A stretch of DNA of 64,000 nt from Toxotes chatareus (lineage: Eukaryota > Chordata > Actinopteri > Toxotidae), in NCBI GenBank assembly GCA_016801885.1, contig CM028884.1:11660181-11724180 (forward strand), written 5' to 3'. The translations under genes and the position numbers were made by a program. Below the pieces are notes generated by a model. It made no database searches, was not told where the DNA came from, and saw only the letters and a program-made list of their open reading frames with translations. Below are positions 46,470 through 60,656 of the stretch, piece after piece. Each line of letters starts with the position of its first letter. Position 1 is the stretch's first letter.

Positions 46470-49400
46470 CTGCACATAAAAAGAAAAAAAAAAAAAAGGG
46501 ACAGAGAGAGGAGGTAGAGTTTATTGCAAGGCACAAGTCTAGTAGGTCCAAACCTTGAGCACAGCCATGAAACTCATGGACTGTGATAAATGATGCTTGA
46601 GGAGAAGAGTGACTTTTCTGTTTTAGAGAAGCTTGTGCTTTAAGCTCATAGTCTGACACACATTTCTCCAAATATTTCTTCATATAGGATAATTGTATTT
46701 TTTTTTATTTGAATATACTAAAAGTTACATTAACCCACGGTGGCATCACTGCTATGCTTGATAACACAGTAACATCTTTTTTTTATTTTCTCTCTAAAAA
46801 AAGAACAACTTAAAACTGCTTTTCACTTCCACACACACACACACACACACTTGAGAAAAATTTCTTTCCCTTGCACTGTCATGAACAATGAAATTTTATG
46901 AATGTGAAGAAAGGGCTAATTTGTGCACAGCAAGGCCATTGTTATGCTTCATAAAACAAAAGAGCCGACAACAAATTTATCACTTTTTAAAAATGGCCCA
47001 TCTGGTCCCTGCTGGGGACAAAGACAAAGTCGCTGAATATTGTAGGGAAAAAAATGCTTTCAAAGGTAAAAATAAAAGCCACAAAGCAATCCACAGCAAC
47101 TGGAAGTGGAGAAGCAATTCTCCACAGTCTTTTTCATATGAGGCTGGTGAAAACAAACCACTCTTTTAAACACTGCACTTCTAAAATCTGTTTCTTCTTC
47201 AGCGACAAAAACATCAACAAGAGCCTGAACAAACATGATCACTCTCGCATACACACAGGGAGCAAAGCAATTTCCAGCTTGTTATATTCTCAAGATAAAG
47301 TCTGCATGGGTCCGACACTGTTAAACTAACAGCATGCTCCATATTCTCTTGCCACACATAAAGTTAACTACAAAATATCCTGAACAATACACAAATGTTG
47401 AGTTGCCAGCCTGCTACCTCATCTGTTCACAGTTATGTAATGCATGTCTCACAGCATAAAATCTAAATTTCACTAAAATTGTTTATTATAGGTTGAAAAC
47501 TATAATTACTGTGGCTATAATCAATATTTTTTATGATAACAACGTAATTAAATGACAATTTGAAAACAGTGCGACAATGTGAAAGGGTACACTGATTGTA
47601 ATGAACCTACTGAGAATTATCAGCTGAATCTGCAGTTCCCCTCGGCTTTATGGAGCTTTATAGAGAGTTTCGCCTCATTGTTTAGCTGTCCAGACCCCAA
47701 TTTACTGTTTTTGTTCATTCTCATCCCTATGGTGTCGTTTTCAGTCGTAGCAGGAAGCTGTTTTCAGGGGAAAAAAATCTTTAAAACCCAGTTTACACTA
47801 CGTGCTCAGCAGCAAACGGCAGACAGGCACAGTTAGAGACTGGCTGGTGAATTCACACAGTGAAGAATTTAGCTGAATAAGGTTGAGAATTTTTTTTTTT
47901 AGTTCATTGCTGATGAGCAAGTTCATTTTATCAACTTAAAAGGTGATGATGTGCAAATGTGTTTGCAATTTGTTCGGTTGCCCACAAGGGTCCAAAAAAA
48001 AGGAAATTTCAGGTTTAAATATAAATAAAAACATCCAGAAACATGAAGTTTAAAGAAGTTTGGGATCAACGCTGCTGTGACTCACAAAGAATGAATACAG
48101 GAAAAAGAAGGAGAGGTGAGAGCTGTGACCTCCCCAACAGAGCACATCCTGTCTGGGACCAATGGGAACACAGGGCTCCTCTGTGTCGGGGGGGGGGCAG
48201 TGTCAAAGGTCGGAGGTCAGTACAGGCCATGGCTGAAGTACACAGTCGGCCCCTCATCTGCTACGCTGGCTTCTGACCCTGACTCAGACGTTCAGAATCT
48301 GGTTTCTATGTGAGATGTGTTCACATACAGGAGCGAAGGTGTTTGTCTGGCACGCCATGTTGACGCTATGTCCTCTGAGGTATCCTGGAGCTAATACTGG
48401 TCATAACACAACTACATATTATTTAATGGTGTGACAAAGTTTGCACTGATCTCTACATTTTGGAAATACACTGGTTTAAATACAATATATAAAACAAACC
48501 AAAAACATTTTAGATGTTCAAATATGCCTCTAAAGCAAATCACTGACATTAAAATACATCTTTGATCTTATTTTGGGCTTAGTAACTACCTCCACTGTTG
48601 AACTACCTTTTATTGTAGACTGTAAATTTCTCAGTTTTTGCTCTGAGCTCCGTCTCAATCGATCAAGCACTTCCACAAACCTCCTGTTGTTAGAGTTTGG
48701 ACCAAAAGCCAAACACTGTCCTTACAATTGGCTGTAATTCACACTGTCAGAGCCTAACTGAAGTCACAGGACAAACACCATCATAAAACAGATATGAGCA
48801 CCCATTTCACTGATCGTGTACTTTTAAACCTCAATTTGTCCAAATGAAAAGTTCTCTCTCAAAGGAACAATCACGACAGACGAAACTCTCTGTCACCCTC
48901 TTAAAAGACCAGCCCCAAAAGCTACCCCACTGAATGAAAACAACAAAAGTGACTTTGTGGAAACACTGACGGGCCTCAGGATGATTTAGGGTAATGAACA
49001 CATTTTTGAAATACTACAAATTCTGTATTGTATGAATCCACAAGGCATCAGCATCTGTTTCAGAGTCACGGTTTCTCTGTTTTGATTTGATCACAGACCG
49101 GAGCCTCTGTGGTCTGGTTTCTACCTCAGGGTGATATTTGCTCGCCTCCATGAGCAAACTGTGCAAAACCACTAAGATAATGAGATATTCCTCTTTTTAG
49201 ACTGTAAGCGCTGCAGCATAGGCCCCTACAAGCCTGAAGAATGGTCAGACAAACAGCAGGAAGAAGTAAAGAGATAAGGGGAAGCAATGAGGGCAGAGCA
49301 AGATAAACTAATAATATGATGAAATGGTTATCAGTGGAACCAGCAGGCTCAGCTGAGTATGAACTGTAGAGAAGGCTAAGTTATGGCCGTGTAACTGCAA

Positions 49401-50362
49401 ACACACATATCACTTTTTATTGATTTTAACATTATGTTACGTCACGGTTCAACATCTGTGACGTGACTAGCTTTGCTGAAATCCATCGTACCCTGAGGTG
49501 CTTTTTCATTTCACTGGAATTGTATTAGTAAGGTGAAACCAGCGGGTCTGTAGTGCTCAAGTTTAATGAATTTCTGACTTGCGAGGTAAAAAGAAACTTT
49601 ATATTGCTCTGCAAAGTGTCCTTGCCATTAGTTGTGTCCTATGTAGATTTCTTTTTAATGTCTTGGATTTGTTTGTTGAAGCGCAGGAGGATTCTAACAT
49701 TAATATTGGGTGTGGTTACAGATTCAGTCTGACTTACACTTGCCAAGGATATTACCTCCAATGTCCATCATGAAACACCCACATATACTCCCTTAGAAAT
49801 CATCATCAGACACTCCTTACAACTCCAGAATTTGCCTGAGAATGGCAACAATTTGCCAAAATGTAAACTACGACAAAGAATAATACTTGGTGTTCAACAT
49901 GTTTGGTTTATTTGCTTTAGGGCTTTTTCAAGGAGTCCAGGGAGAAATATGCAAATTCTGTACCAATATGTAAATATTTACTCAGCTCAGGTAACCTATT
50001 TGATTCTTAGTAGTGGGGCTAAAAACTGACAAAGCATAAGCACAATGATAGCATAATGCTGCCACAGGCTATTTGACGACCCAGATGAAATTAATCATTA
50101 TCCAGGTGTGTAAACTGAAAGCCAACTTTTCAAAAAAAAAAAAAAAAATTACTCAGCTCACTCAAAATCCTCTTTATTATTGGTTATGTCACACAGCATG
50201 GTTCATTTATCCTTCCTTAAACCCTGCTGAGTCTTTGTAAGATGTGAATCCCCTGTGAATGATAATTTCCTTCACTGCACACAAACAATGCATTTACAAT
50301 CAGGGCGGATGTGTTTCATGAACAAACACAGTTGAAAACATTTTCCACTTGTTTAATATCAA

Positions 50363-50364
<2 letters not shown>

Positions 50365-50392
<28 letters not shown>
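50365..50392 (+). repeat. Poly-T run of 28
   Basis: Homopolymer in the large first intron. Could be the tail of a retroposed sequence on the minus strand, but no element body was recognised next to it; length in the read may be inexact. Confidence 0.85.
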
Positions 50393-50395
<3 letters not shown>

Positions 50396-50864
50396 GTAAA
50401 TCTCTCCGTCATCCTGCATCAAGACAAAGCAGAGTCTCCATCCAAGCTGAATTACCACCAAAGCATCATATCATACACTTTCCTTCCCTGCAATGAGAAA
50501 GGATTTGCTGAGATCAAATGTGATTGTAAAGTCCTTGAAACCAACTCATTAGGCTGCTACCAAATCCATTGTGGGAACACGGCTCCAGTGGGCATACAGC
50601 TGTAACAAACCCACCTTAGTTATCATGCATGGACCTCATGCAAATTAACAGACAGCTCTCTCCATTTAGAAACATGAATGTTTGTGTTTACCAAATGTGT
50701 AAAAATCACAATAATAACTACTGTTGAAGGACAAGGATGCAGAGGTGCACCAGTTCCATCTCTTTAATCAGTATCCAGACAATTAGTATGGTCCATTAAA
50801 AAATATTTGTGCAGGGTATAAGGACATGTAGTGACCAGTTCAGAGTCCACAGCTGTGTTTGTGA

Positions 50865-51385
50865 AGCTTTAGTAAGACATAGTGTTGCTTTGAGCTAAAT
50901 GCTAACATTAGCATACTATGCTCACAATGACTATGCTAACACACTCATGTTTAGCAGGTATGATGTTTAACATGTTCACTGTCTTAGTTGAGCGTGTCAG
51001 CATGGCAGCATTTGCTAATGAGCACTAAACACAAAGTGCTGCTAAGGCTGATGGGAATGTCTTCACTTTAGAATATGTTATACCAAAGTACTGGACAAGA
51101 TTCAATTTGTAATCTGATGGTGGCGTTCAATGAAAAGTTAAGGAATCACCAAAGTAATCGAAATTCATCCTGAGGAGGTCATGAATGTGTGCAACAAATT
51201 TCATGCTAATACATCAGTTGGTTGTTGACATGTTTCACCTTAAAGTGACAAATGTGAATCTTTTGGCGGCGTTACAAGGAAAAGTCAGGGGATTATCAAA
51301 GACAAGTCACTGTTTCAGTCTGGGCCAAAGTGGTGCATCAACGGGCCAACACTGCCATCCATAGAGCCACGTTGGTATCATGGCG
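50865..51385 (+). repeat. Dispersed fish repeat, copy 2
   Basis: In the large first intron. Same family and orientation as the copy at 30.3 kb: TTGAGCTAAATGCTAACATT, GAGCACTAAACACAAAG, GGCTGATGGGAATGTC, GGAATCACCAAAGTAATCG, TCATCCTGAGGAGGTCATGA, AAGTCAGGGGATTATCAAAG, GCCATCCATAGAGCCA. It is the most complete of the three, with the 5' part present. Confidence 0.65.
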
Positions 51386-52557
51386 AAAAATTATGTTTGT
51401 ATGGCAAACTCAAATGGTAACCAAGGGGGAAATGTTGAATGGAAAAATGTATTTAATCCAATAACTCGATATATAAAAACTGGCTGCATTATTGAATCCT
51501 GGATTTGGCATGTTATGAGACTAACAGCCTATTCAGGTCAATTAAGACTAATAAGTTGATAACATTACAGATGCAGAGGCACAAGAAGTTTGTGCAGAAG
51601 AATTTACAGTTGCACACTGCAAGGAGCAAATAAAACAAGCAGAAATGCAACAACTAGAGTCCCATCGGATGAGACGAAGAGCTGCATTCTCAATGATGAC
51701 TACAGCTGTGTAGTCTCATCTACAGCGACCTGCTACATCACTCTCATCTTCATCTCTCTCCATGCTGGTAAATCCATCTGGATGCAGACCCTGTCTGTTT
51801 GCCTGCATGCTTTATTTACCCGCCTGTCTGCTTTATGTGACCATACAATACATCCACCTGCTGCTCCAGGATGCTGTCAGTGTGTGGCTTTATCCATCTG
51901 CTTTAATTGCCTACCTTTCAGCTATGCTCCTAACTAACCCCTGCCTCAAGAGAGGGAGAAGAGATACCCTCCACAAAATCCTCACCCTGCATTCATCAGT
52001 CATAAGAAATTAATACTTTAATTCTTTACCTCCAAAAATTAAAAAAAATTAAACAAAAGTACACCCCTGAAGCAAAGAAAGTGGTGGAACCTCACACCGA
52101 ACCCACTGAACTGCAAATGCATGGACAAATAACACACAGAGACAGAGAACATACAAATCCATAATCATTAATACAATGTACGCTCCCACACTGTAATACA
52201 TAAGCACAAGGCATCCCTCCCCCTCCTGACTTTACACCCAACTGCACCAGTTACACCTACACTCCTTTGATCTACTGCAGGCTCACATAACAAAGAATAT
52301 TCAACAGTATCACTCTGCTATAAGAAAACATTCCTCATGTTTTTCCACACCAAAGACAGCAGAAACACAGCGGACTGGCCTTTGTTAAATAATTAATGGG
52401 GAATATTCAGGAATATATTATCGCACATGGTGATTAACACCTGTTCAATGTGTATATAAATTCATTATGTCCGATGCTTAGGTGACATGGTGACAAGTGA
52501 GCAAACTCCATGCTGATGAGATGCGGCAGAAAGGCTGTGGAAAAGCAAGCAAGTAGG

Positions 52558-53100
52558 ATGTCTCTAAGGACAGTGATGTCTGCTTGTCTCTCAGTTACAT
52601 GGTCTGTTGGTCCACTGCTTTGATTGAGACTTAAATATCTCAACATCTAATTGATGGATTGTCATGAAATACTGTACAGTTCACAGTCTCCAGCGCTGGT
52701 GATCCCTTTTATTCTTGCACCACCAGCTGGTTAACATAACTGTAGGATGGAAAGCCCAAAATCTGGTACAGGCATTCATCATCCCCAGAGGATGAACTGT
52801 AATAACTCTGCTCCCCTAGCCTCCAATCCCCTTCGGGTTATGAAAAAACACCAACCAAACTAACAGCTTTTTCATCAGCCTCAGCTGTACTTAATGTGTA
52901 GCTCTAATTAGCAAAGGTTAGCTTGCAAAAACTCAAAATTATGATGGTCGACACAACCAACCTAACACGTTCGCATTGCCATTGTGACCATGGTAACATG
53001 GTGAATGTAGCATTTAGCTGAAAACACCTGTGTGCCTACGTATAGCCTCACAGACCTGTGGCATGGCTGTAGGCTCTTAATCTTGTCTTTGTCAAACTAC
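52558..53100 (-). repeat. Dispersed fish repeat, copy 3 (opposite strand)
   Basis: In the large first intron, inverted relative to the copy at 50.9-51.4 kb. Read on the minus strand it gives AGCTAAATGCTACATTCACC, TTTGCTAATTAG, CAGCTGAGGCTGATG, TTCATCCTCTGGGGATGATG, AAGGGATCACCAGC and CAATCCATCAATTAGATG. Diverged, with one insertion-like difference near its middle. Confidence 0.6.
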
Positions 53101-56100
53101 TGCGTTCATGTCATAACTTTCACGTTACTGAAACAATAAAGAAAAAAACAGATGAAAGCCCCGCAGATCAGATGCAGTTCAGTACATGTTAAGTTCAGTT
53201 AGAGGAAAGCACTGCAAGTGATCATGGAAAGAGTCGACTGTATTCAAGCAGCTGAGCCCTGAAGGTCCATTTTAGCCTCGTATCATATTGACCCTGCAAA
53301 AAAAAAAAAAAACGCACACACTGAAGATGTACATCTAGCTCAGCCAAAGACATTGTAGTGGTGAGGCCACGAGGAAAACTGATACTGTACTTGTACTAGT
53401 CTTTTACAACAGAGTGGCCTGGAGCAGAACTGAAGATACCCTGGTTGTGTCCTTTTGGAGGAGGTGAGAGTCACTGAAGAAAAGCTGTAGCTGAGTCAAA
53501 CAGCAACATGAATGCTGCATAACTGAGTGTGTATATTATTTTTCCCACTGCTTAAAGCCTTGGTGACTAGATACTGCTTTGTTCTTCTCGTCTCGCTAAA
53601 GAGGATTTGCGCAGACACACACACAGGTCTCGCACAGAGACTTACTGTACTAAGCATTGGAGTGTTTGATACTCAGAAACACAGTCTTTGACATAGTTAC
53701 AGTAAGACACTGACATCACACCAGAGGAGGACAGAGGTATTGCACAGAAGAAGTGAGAGGAAAGCGGGTCGCATTTTGCCAATACACATGCACAGGAGTC
53801 GATTTCATTTAGAGAAAACTACCAGCCTGAGATTCAGACAAAAGCTCATGAGATAAAAGGAAAATGAGAGCGAGCCCTGGAACATGTAGCTATTGTTCAA
53901 TAGATCAATGAGGCAGAGCAGTGCCTGCTGGGAATGCCCAGGCCCTATTACAGTAACATGCCCTCTAATCCAATAATAGAACAGCCCACATGTCAAACAG
54001 GCCAATCCTAGAGGAGTTCTGGACCAGGGCACATATTCAATATTTGGCCAGAGCATGTCAGTAGCCTAGTTTCGACATGAGGGCCAAACTGGGCTATCAC
54101 TGGCATGCTAATTAGTCCATCTGCTTTCTTTGGTTTACCCATGAGTGGCATTTCTCTGCTTAATTCAGCAACCTGTTGTTCCAGTACACGTTGTTTTCTG
54201 ATTTGCAGATAAATGCATATTGTTCCTGCATGTAAAAGACAATACAACCTTATCATAAGACAGTGGCTTTCACTCTGACACCACACATGGCCTTGGTAGA
54301 TGGAGGGAGGCTGAGGGCTGCTGGAAACTCAATCATGTTTTCAAAATGAATCTGACTGTACAGAAACTCCACTTCACACACTGTAATACACGATAAAACA
54401 AGATGAAAAGTTGAAATTGGATATGTCTGCTACCAAAAATCTGTGAAAAACAAATGCAAAATCTAAATCTTTTGCTCTGGGGCCTACCCACAGGCTGACA
54501 CAGGCTTCCTAAATATTATTCCAAACAAATGCATGTGGTGGGGAGACTAATTTGCTCCAGGAAGATGTTGCATATTATGAGCCGTGTATTTTATATTTGC
54601 TGCCACTGAATAATAACAATAATAAAGATAATTAGTCTGTGCAATGCACCACTTTGTCAGACTTCACCATCACCATCCTGAGTGTGCCTAGTTGAGTTAT
54701 TATGAAGGAATTAATTTAGACAGAATCATCACAGTCTGTGTATTTGTTGGAGCAAGCTAATGAAATCATGTTGAGTTCAGATACAGATGAACGCTGGAGT
54801 TGTGAATTCACACAATGCGACACCAGAAAAATCTCTACACTGGACAAATCGCTGTATGCATGCAGTACTGTCATTTTGTGCTGAATGAAGCTTCTTACCT
54901 TTAGCTTAATCTTAAAACAACTAATGAAGAAAGTTGTCATAACTGGAAAAAGTTTCTCTTATATTTAAGAGTATTTCACTGAAAATAAAAGCAGGCTTCT
55001 CATTTCTAGTCGACGAATGTGGATTTTGTTAGCTGAGATGACAACTTTTGCAAACTCTAGGTAGCTGGAGTAAGTTTATGTTAACGCTAAAACTTAACAA
55101 GTTATAGTGATTCCACCAAGTTCTGTGTTTTCTTGACCCATCCGTCAACCTCAACATCCTTGCAATTAAAATGTTATTTACTCTAGGATAACTAAATGGT
55201 TTGGATGGTTACTGAACAAAAACAGAAAACTACTTGGAGAAGCAACACAGTGGTTGGATTTGCCTTGATGTTCGTTCAAGAGAGAGAGAGAAAGAGAGGG
55301 CATTTCGAATGAGGATTAACAATGAGTTTGGAAAACACAACATTATCTAATATTATCTAAGTCTGGCTGGAGTTTCTGGAACACAAACTTCACCAAACCA
55401 AATAACAAGCAATACGTCGCCAATATTGTTACGTTAATCCATTTCTTACACTTTTGCTCTTGTGTTGATTGAATTTTGTGGTCTTAATAGAGCATCATGC
55501 TCAGCTGACAGCTTGCATGGGTTATTCTATTGCCATTCATCTCTACTGGCCTTTCAAGTGTTTGAATTTATTCAGTCAGTATCTTCTCAACTGCACAGAC
55601 TCCCTCCCACATACACATAGGGTTGGAACTCTTGACTATCGTTCCATCATGAATCAGTTTCAAACTGTTTACCAATTAGATGCACATCCGGATCAAGCCA
55701 ACCTTTTCTTCTAAATAACCTCAGCTGCAAATCTACAGGTTTTTTTTTTGTTTTTAGTTTTTTTTTTAGCACTGCTGTCGTCATATCCATGCCAACACTG
55801 TGTAAACAAAACATCCCAGACTCCCTCTGTCTATTCATCAGGCAGAAATGGAACTGATCTAAAGCATACAGTCTTAGTCACACATGAGTGAGCTGGCACA
55901 GTTCAGAATGAGGTCATCATCATCCAGCAGGCTGAACGGGGCGGCAGCGGCGGCCAGGAGGTTAAAAGAGTGCACATGTGACTCCAGAGCCACAAGAAAA
56001 TCTAGGGTGAGGAACTAAGTAAATATCACTGCCTTTTCTGACTGCGGTCGAGTCGGGCAGTGACACGATGTGGCTCAAAGTTCAACGCAGGCACATGTAG

Positions 56101-56882
56101 AGTCCAATTTTTTTTTTTCTATAAATAGTTTCACTGTGTAAATGAAGGCAGGGAGATTGAATGTTCTTTTGGTCTTTCAGATCAGTCAGGGAGAGAGCGG
56201 GGTTATACTGTGAAGAAAGTCAATGCGAATGACTGTGGAAGAAAATGCATGAATGCATCAAGTTTTAAAGTAAAGCTGTTAAGGAAAATGTATGATTGGG
56301 TTCCGCATGACCTGTGTTGATTTCGTCTGTTAGTATCAGAGACAACACGCTGGTCATTACTGAGCAATTCCTGCTTTTTTCAACCCACAAGAAATTTTTT
56401 GATAAATGCTTTTTGGGAGGGAATGTGACTGAGGGAGAGGAATGGTAGTTGAGATGTGTCCACAAATCTGATCTTTATTCTTATTTTTTATTTATTTTTA
56501 ATTTTTTTAAATGGCATAAGGTCAGAGTGGTGAGTAGAACAGAAACTTCAAAAGCAACATGAGAATACAAATTACTGTCTTTTTCTCCCACTGCAGCTTA
56601 CATGACAGAGGAAATTAAAATATTTCCACAAAAAAGGAAAATCCAGAGTTTAATTGTTCTTCATTGTGGCACAAGACAGCTCTGACACACATGCACAAAT
56701 ACACAAGCATAAGCACATACACAGAGACACACACACACACCTAGACTTGAAAAGGAAGCTACATGTGAGAAATAAAGCTTGTTGTGATAATTATCCACCT
56801 GGTTGGTGGTGTGAGTGACAGATACTACACGTCTGTTGTCTGCCAGTGTGTTTGTGCATGTGTGCATTTGGATGTGTGTGTC

Positions 56883-56889
<7 letters not shown>

Positions 56890-56930
<41 letters not shown>
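56890..56930 (+). repeat. (TG)16(AG)4 compound microsatellite
   Basis: Uninterrupted TG run passing into a short AG run in the large first intron. Short CA runs occur nearby at 56727-56740. Confidence 0.95.
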
Positions 56931-57587
56931 GACAGCAGAGAGAGCTTGGCAAATGGTTGAGGTAGGCAGGTGATGCGTATCTGTCGGCAGCAGCACCGAC
57001 GCAGGTGTCGAGTTTCATGCAGAGAAGAGGAGAAGCAAACAGTTGTCCAACGCTCTCCCTTCTTATCCAACACAGAGCTTGTTGGTAATGCCTCGTTCAA
57101 CTTAATGTGGTACAGAGTCATGTGCGGCCGTGGCAATTTTTGTTATTACCTTGCTGTTGTGTTTTTATGCGCCCATAAAAGGGAACGAAAATTGATGGAA
57201 AAAAACGTTCAAGCTAAGACTAGTGTTTCCAAGAATGAAACCCACGAGAGGGCTGGGACTAGGATCAATTCAGCCTCTTAACCAGAAGAGGGAATCAATT
57301 TGAAATCCGAAGCCAAACCACCGTCACCACTCCATCCTTCGGCACGATTTGTCATACAGATATCAGCACTGACGGGCACTTGAAAACAGCAGGGGGCTAT
57401 ATGAGCCCACGCATTTATTTTCCACCACTCAGAGTTAATCTTGCATTTCAACCTCCACTCAATCCCACATTTCGGCTTCCTCTTAAAGACCACTGCATCT
57501 TTTGTTTTCCATTTAGTAAAGAAGGATTCAGTCCTTTAAAATTACTCTGACAGCTCGATGGCTACTTCAGGATGTGTTCATATACAG

Positions 57588-57601
57588 GTTGCCATGGTTA
57601 C
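57588..57601 (-). promoter_or_regulatory. RFX X-box-like sequence in the first intron
   Basis: The minus strand reads GTAACCATGGCAAC, a full match to the RFX consensus GTNRCC-N2-RGYAAC and nearly palindromic. It lies 5.8 kb downstream of the predicted leader exon. A match of this quality is expected about once by chance in a window this size, so binding is only a possibility. Confidence 0.3.
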
Positions 57602-60600
57602 CAAGGCCGGCTGTGGCCTTACTAATATCTAATCCCTTTTATAAGGCACGGAAATGAGAAAACTCTGGAGTTCAACTGATACTTGCAGCTTGATATATTT
57701 GTGGATTCAAGCTGCTTCTGGCAGATATGTTCCACTGATATTCAGCATCTTTAAAAATGCTCATTTTCATAGGTAGACTGGCAGAGTATTGATCAGCCTA
57801 CAATGACAAACAAGTATGTTCAAAACAAACCATGAAGCAACTCCTGAGGGCGTTCATACCTGTGAATTTTTATGTGGGGAATTTTTTTCAACAGCTGCGA
57901 TTAACAGTATTTTCATACTTCATTATTCTTAATAAAAATTGGCTTTTACATGTTGCCTCTGGTCATGATAGAGGATCAAAACATTATAACCCCCCACCCC
58001 CCCACTGTGCAATGAAACCACAACCACATCACAATAAGAAGAAGCTGAGTGTGGAGCACCAAAACATACACGTCTCTACAGAGTGACACATACTTTCCAA
58101 GTGCAAACCTGCAATCAGCTGTAAAAGTTTAATCATCAACACACAGCCCTTTGCCCGTCACAACAGCATGCCGACATCAAATATACAACTAGTGAGCATA
58201 GAGACCACCATGAAAACACAACTGGTAAAGAGCCGTGTTGGTCTACCTTCACTTCTGCTGGGGCCAGTATATCACATAATACATTAAACACTTTACCCTC
58301 TGATGTTGCTTCTTTACTTTGTCTCTAATACAATAATCTGCAGGGCTACATCTTACTGAAGCACCTCTCTGCAACAGTGTCACGTGCTCTGCTTAAGTGC
58401 TGATAATGTGGAATGTGTACACCATTAAACTAACATCTTGTGCAGTACTAAATCCATGTCAAGTCAGTTTCACTTCAGTACTGTGGAGATGCAAGATGCT
58501 GACATGGGTGAGTTTTGCAGCAGCAGAAATGTGTTACAGGTTTATTGTGAGCACTTGCAATTTTGTGTTGAAATATAGACCACGTATAGGACAATATAAA
58601 CAGATGCATCTTTGTTGTCTACAAAGCACTTTCTCTCTGACATAGTTTGATTCAGATCTAACATGACAGCACCGATTCTCTCTCACCCACTGCACTCACT
58701 GCTTCATGAACACATTATAAGAACGCTGACTAATCTCCATCAGTCACACGGAAACGCAAGAGTCACCAAACCAGACGCAGACCACCCTGAAAGTTAGATC
58801 TGGCAACTGCACACTGCACATTTGTGACTCCCAGCACTGAAGGATCTAAGAAGACAGGCAGAGGTAAAACCACTGTCTGTGAGCATGTGTCCTCCCTAAA
58901 TAACATCAAGCACAGGATTATTCCTGGTCAGGACTTGTGGCATTTTATGTCATTTGTACCCATGTCACATAAACTCTCCTAAGCCCTAAAGTTGTAGGGG
59001 CAAATCATAAAAAGATGGGGTATCAATAAAACCTGTCATGTTCTAAAGATCCAGATAATCTCTGTCTGATTTTAATAGTTACTGGAGGCGTCGTGTTTCT
59101 TGTGGGTGTGTCTTGTTTCGTGAAAAGCCAGGGATAATTCTGGCCGTCAGACCGATATTTAGTCAGATTTTCAGATTAGTTTTAGTCCACTGCCTTCAAA
59201 AATAATCTCTGGTTTGTATACTGTATGGGTGAATCCCATATGCTATAAAAAATCTATTTGGGTGAGTATCACATGCCGATCATGTATTATTTGTTGGCAT
59301 CAGTGCCACTAGATTAAAGTATTTGCATTGCTGTGAAGCATGATAACAGGACTGCAGGGCAGAGAGAGGCAAAAGAAAAAGGACATGACTAGTTTTTTAT
59401 CAATACCACACCAATCAGATCGGATTTCAAAGGCTTCAGGTCCAAAATCAACATTCAAGGGTAAAAAACAAATAAGTGCCTTAAACCGTCTTGCAACTCT
59501 TGATGTGAAACGGGTCAAATTTATTGAACAGCATAAAGAAATTTCAGCCATTCCAAAAATATCAGGTCTAAACCTCAGCCTGTTTTAATCAATCCTGAGA
59601 AAACACACATAAACACAGGTATCATTTGAGAGCAGCAAAAAAAAAAAAGATCCAAAGGTGAGACCTGTGATAGCTGCCTTGATTTGAACGCCAAGGAGGC
59701 CAATGGGTTTCTGGACACCAAGGCCTGTTCTATTTGGCAGCAATGAAGTCAGGATTACACAACTCTCCCGACAGCACAGCCGCTTTGACTGGAAAAAAAA
59801 AAAAACAGGTGGATCACTGCAACTGTGCCAGCCAACCGCTATGGTGATGGGCTCAGCCCCCCCACCTTCATACACACACACACACACCCCACCCCCCACC
59901 AGCAAGTCACTGCTTACCGGTAAAAATGTCTATCAGTGGAAGGAATGTAATGTTAGCGTGGAAGAGTCGGGGTAAGATGTCGTCAGGAGCCAGTCATTTT
60001 CCAGGCTTAGTAAGAGCCACTGAGACCAGTTCCCATAAAATAAATGAGCAGCAAGTTGACAGACTGAATGATTAGTCACACAGCAGACCTGAGGCTTGCT
60101 TCTCCTGGCATCACTGACATTTCACTTCCAACTATAGGACCTGCACCAAATCACTGGCTTGCTGGGTGAGACAGAATAGACAGAAAGAAAACTTCCTTGT
60201 GATTAATTGAGATAGATGTTAATTCTTAAATTGATACTTGATCCAAAATCTATCATGTGAAACACTCACTTCCTGTAAGGCTGAAAGGTGGCTGTAAAAA
60301 GTTGGACTTGGACACATGAGGCTGCAGTCAGCAGGGACTCATAACACACAAACAATGAGTGAAACAATGGAGGTGCACCATCATCTTGACTTTAAAACAG
60401 GTGTTAAATGCTTATTGTTATATACACACTTGTGGCAGTTGGGCATTATCACACTATCACACCCAGGAATCAGGGGTTGACCCCTGGATATATAATAATA
60501 CTCCTTCCTTCAAGCCCCCAGGTGACTTTCCAAGAAAATAAAATAAAGTAAGTAAGTTAGTTTCAAGTAGATTTTGCTTACTTCTGGAGAACAGCGAACC

Positions 60601-60633
60601 TGTCTAAGTGTGACATCTGCTCCTTGTTTACCG

Positions 60634-60656
60634 AGCACAGCACAGCACAGCACAGC
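60634..60656 (+). repeat. (GCACA)n short tandem repeat
   Basis: Between four and five copies of a five-base unit in the large first intron. Confidence 0.85.

Noticed and set aside
54899..54927. Possible extra leader exon with donor GTAAGAAG and acceptor TTTCTTCATTAG
   Set aside because: Short, AT-rich and without any support beyond loosely matching splice words, which occur often by chance in a 17 kb intron.
55920..56090. Small GC-richer patch (GGGGCGGCAGCGGCGGCC) as an alternative promoter
   Set aside because: Too short and isolated to call a CpG island, and no donor-bearing leader exon was found beside it.
56661..57136. Overlapping minus-strand frames rich in Thr-His repeats
   Set aside because: They are translations of the (TG)n/(CA)n microsatellite at 56890-56922.
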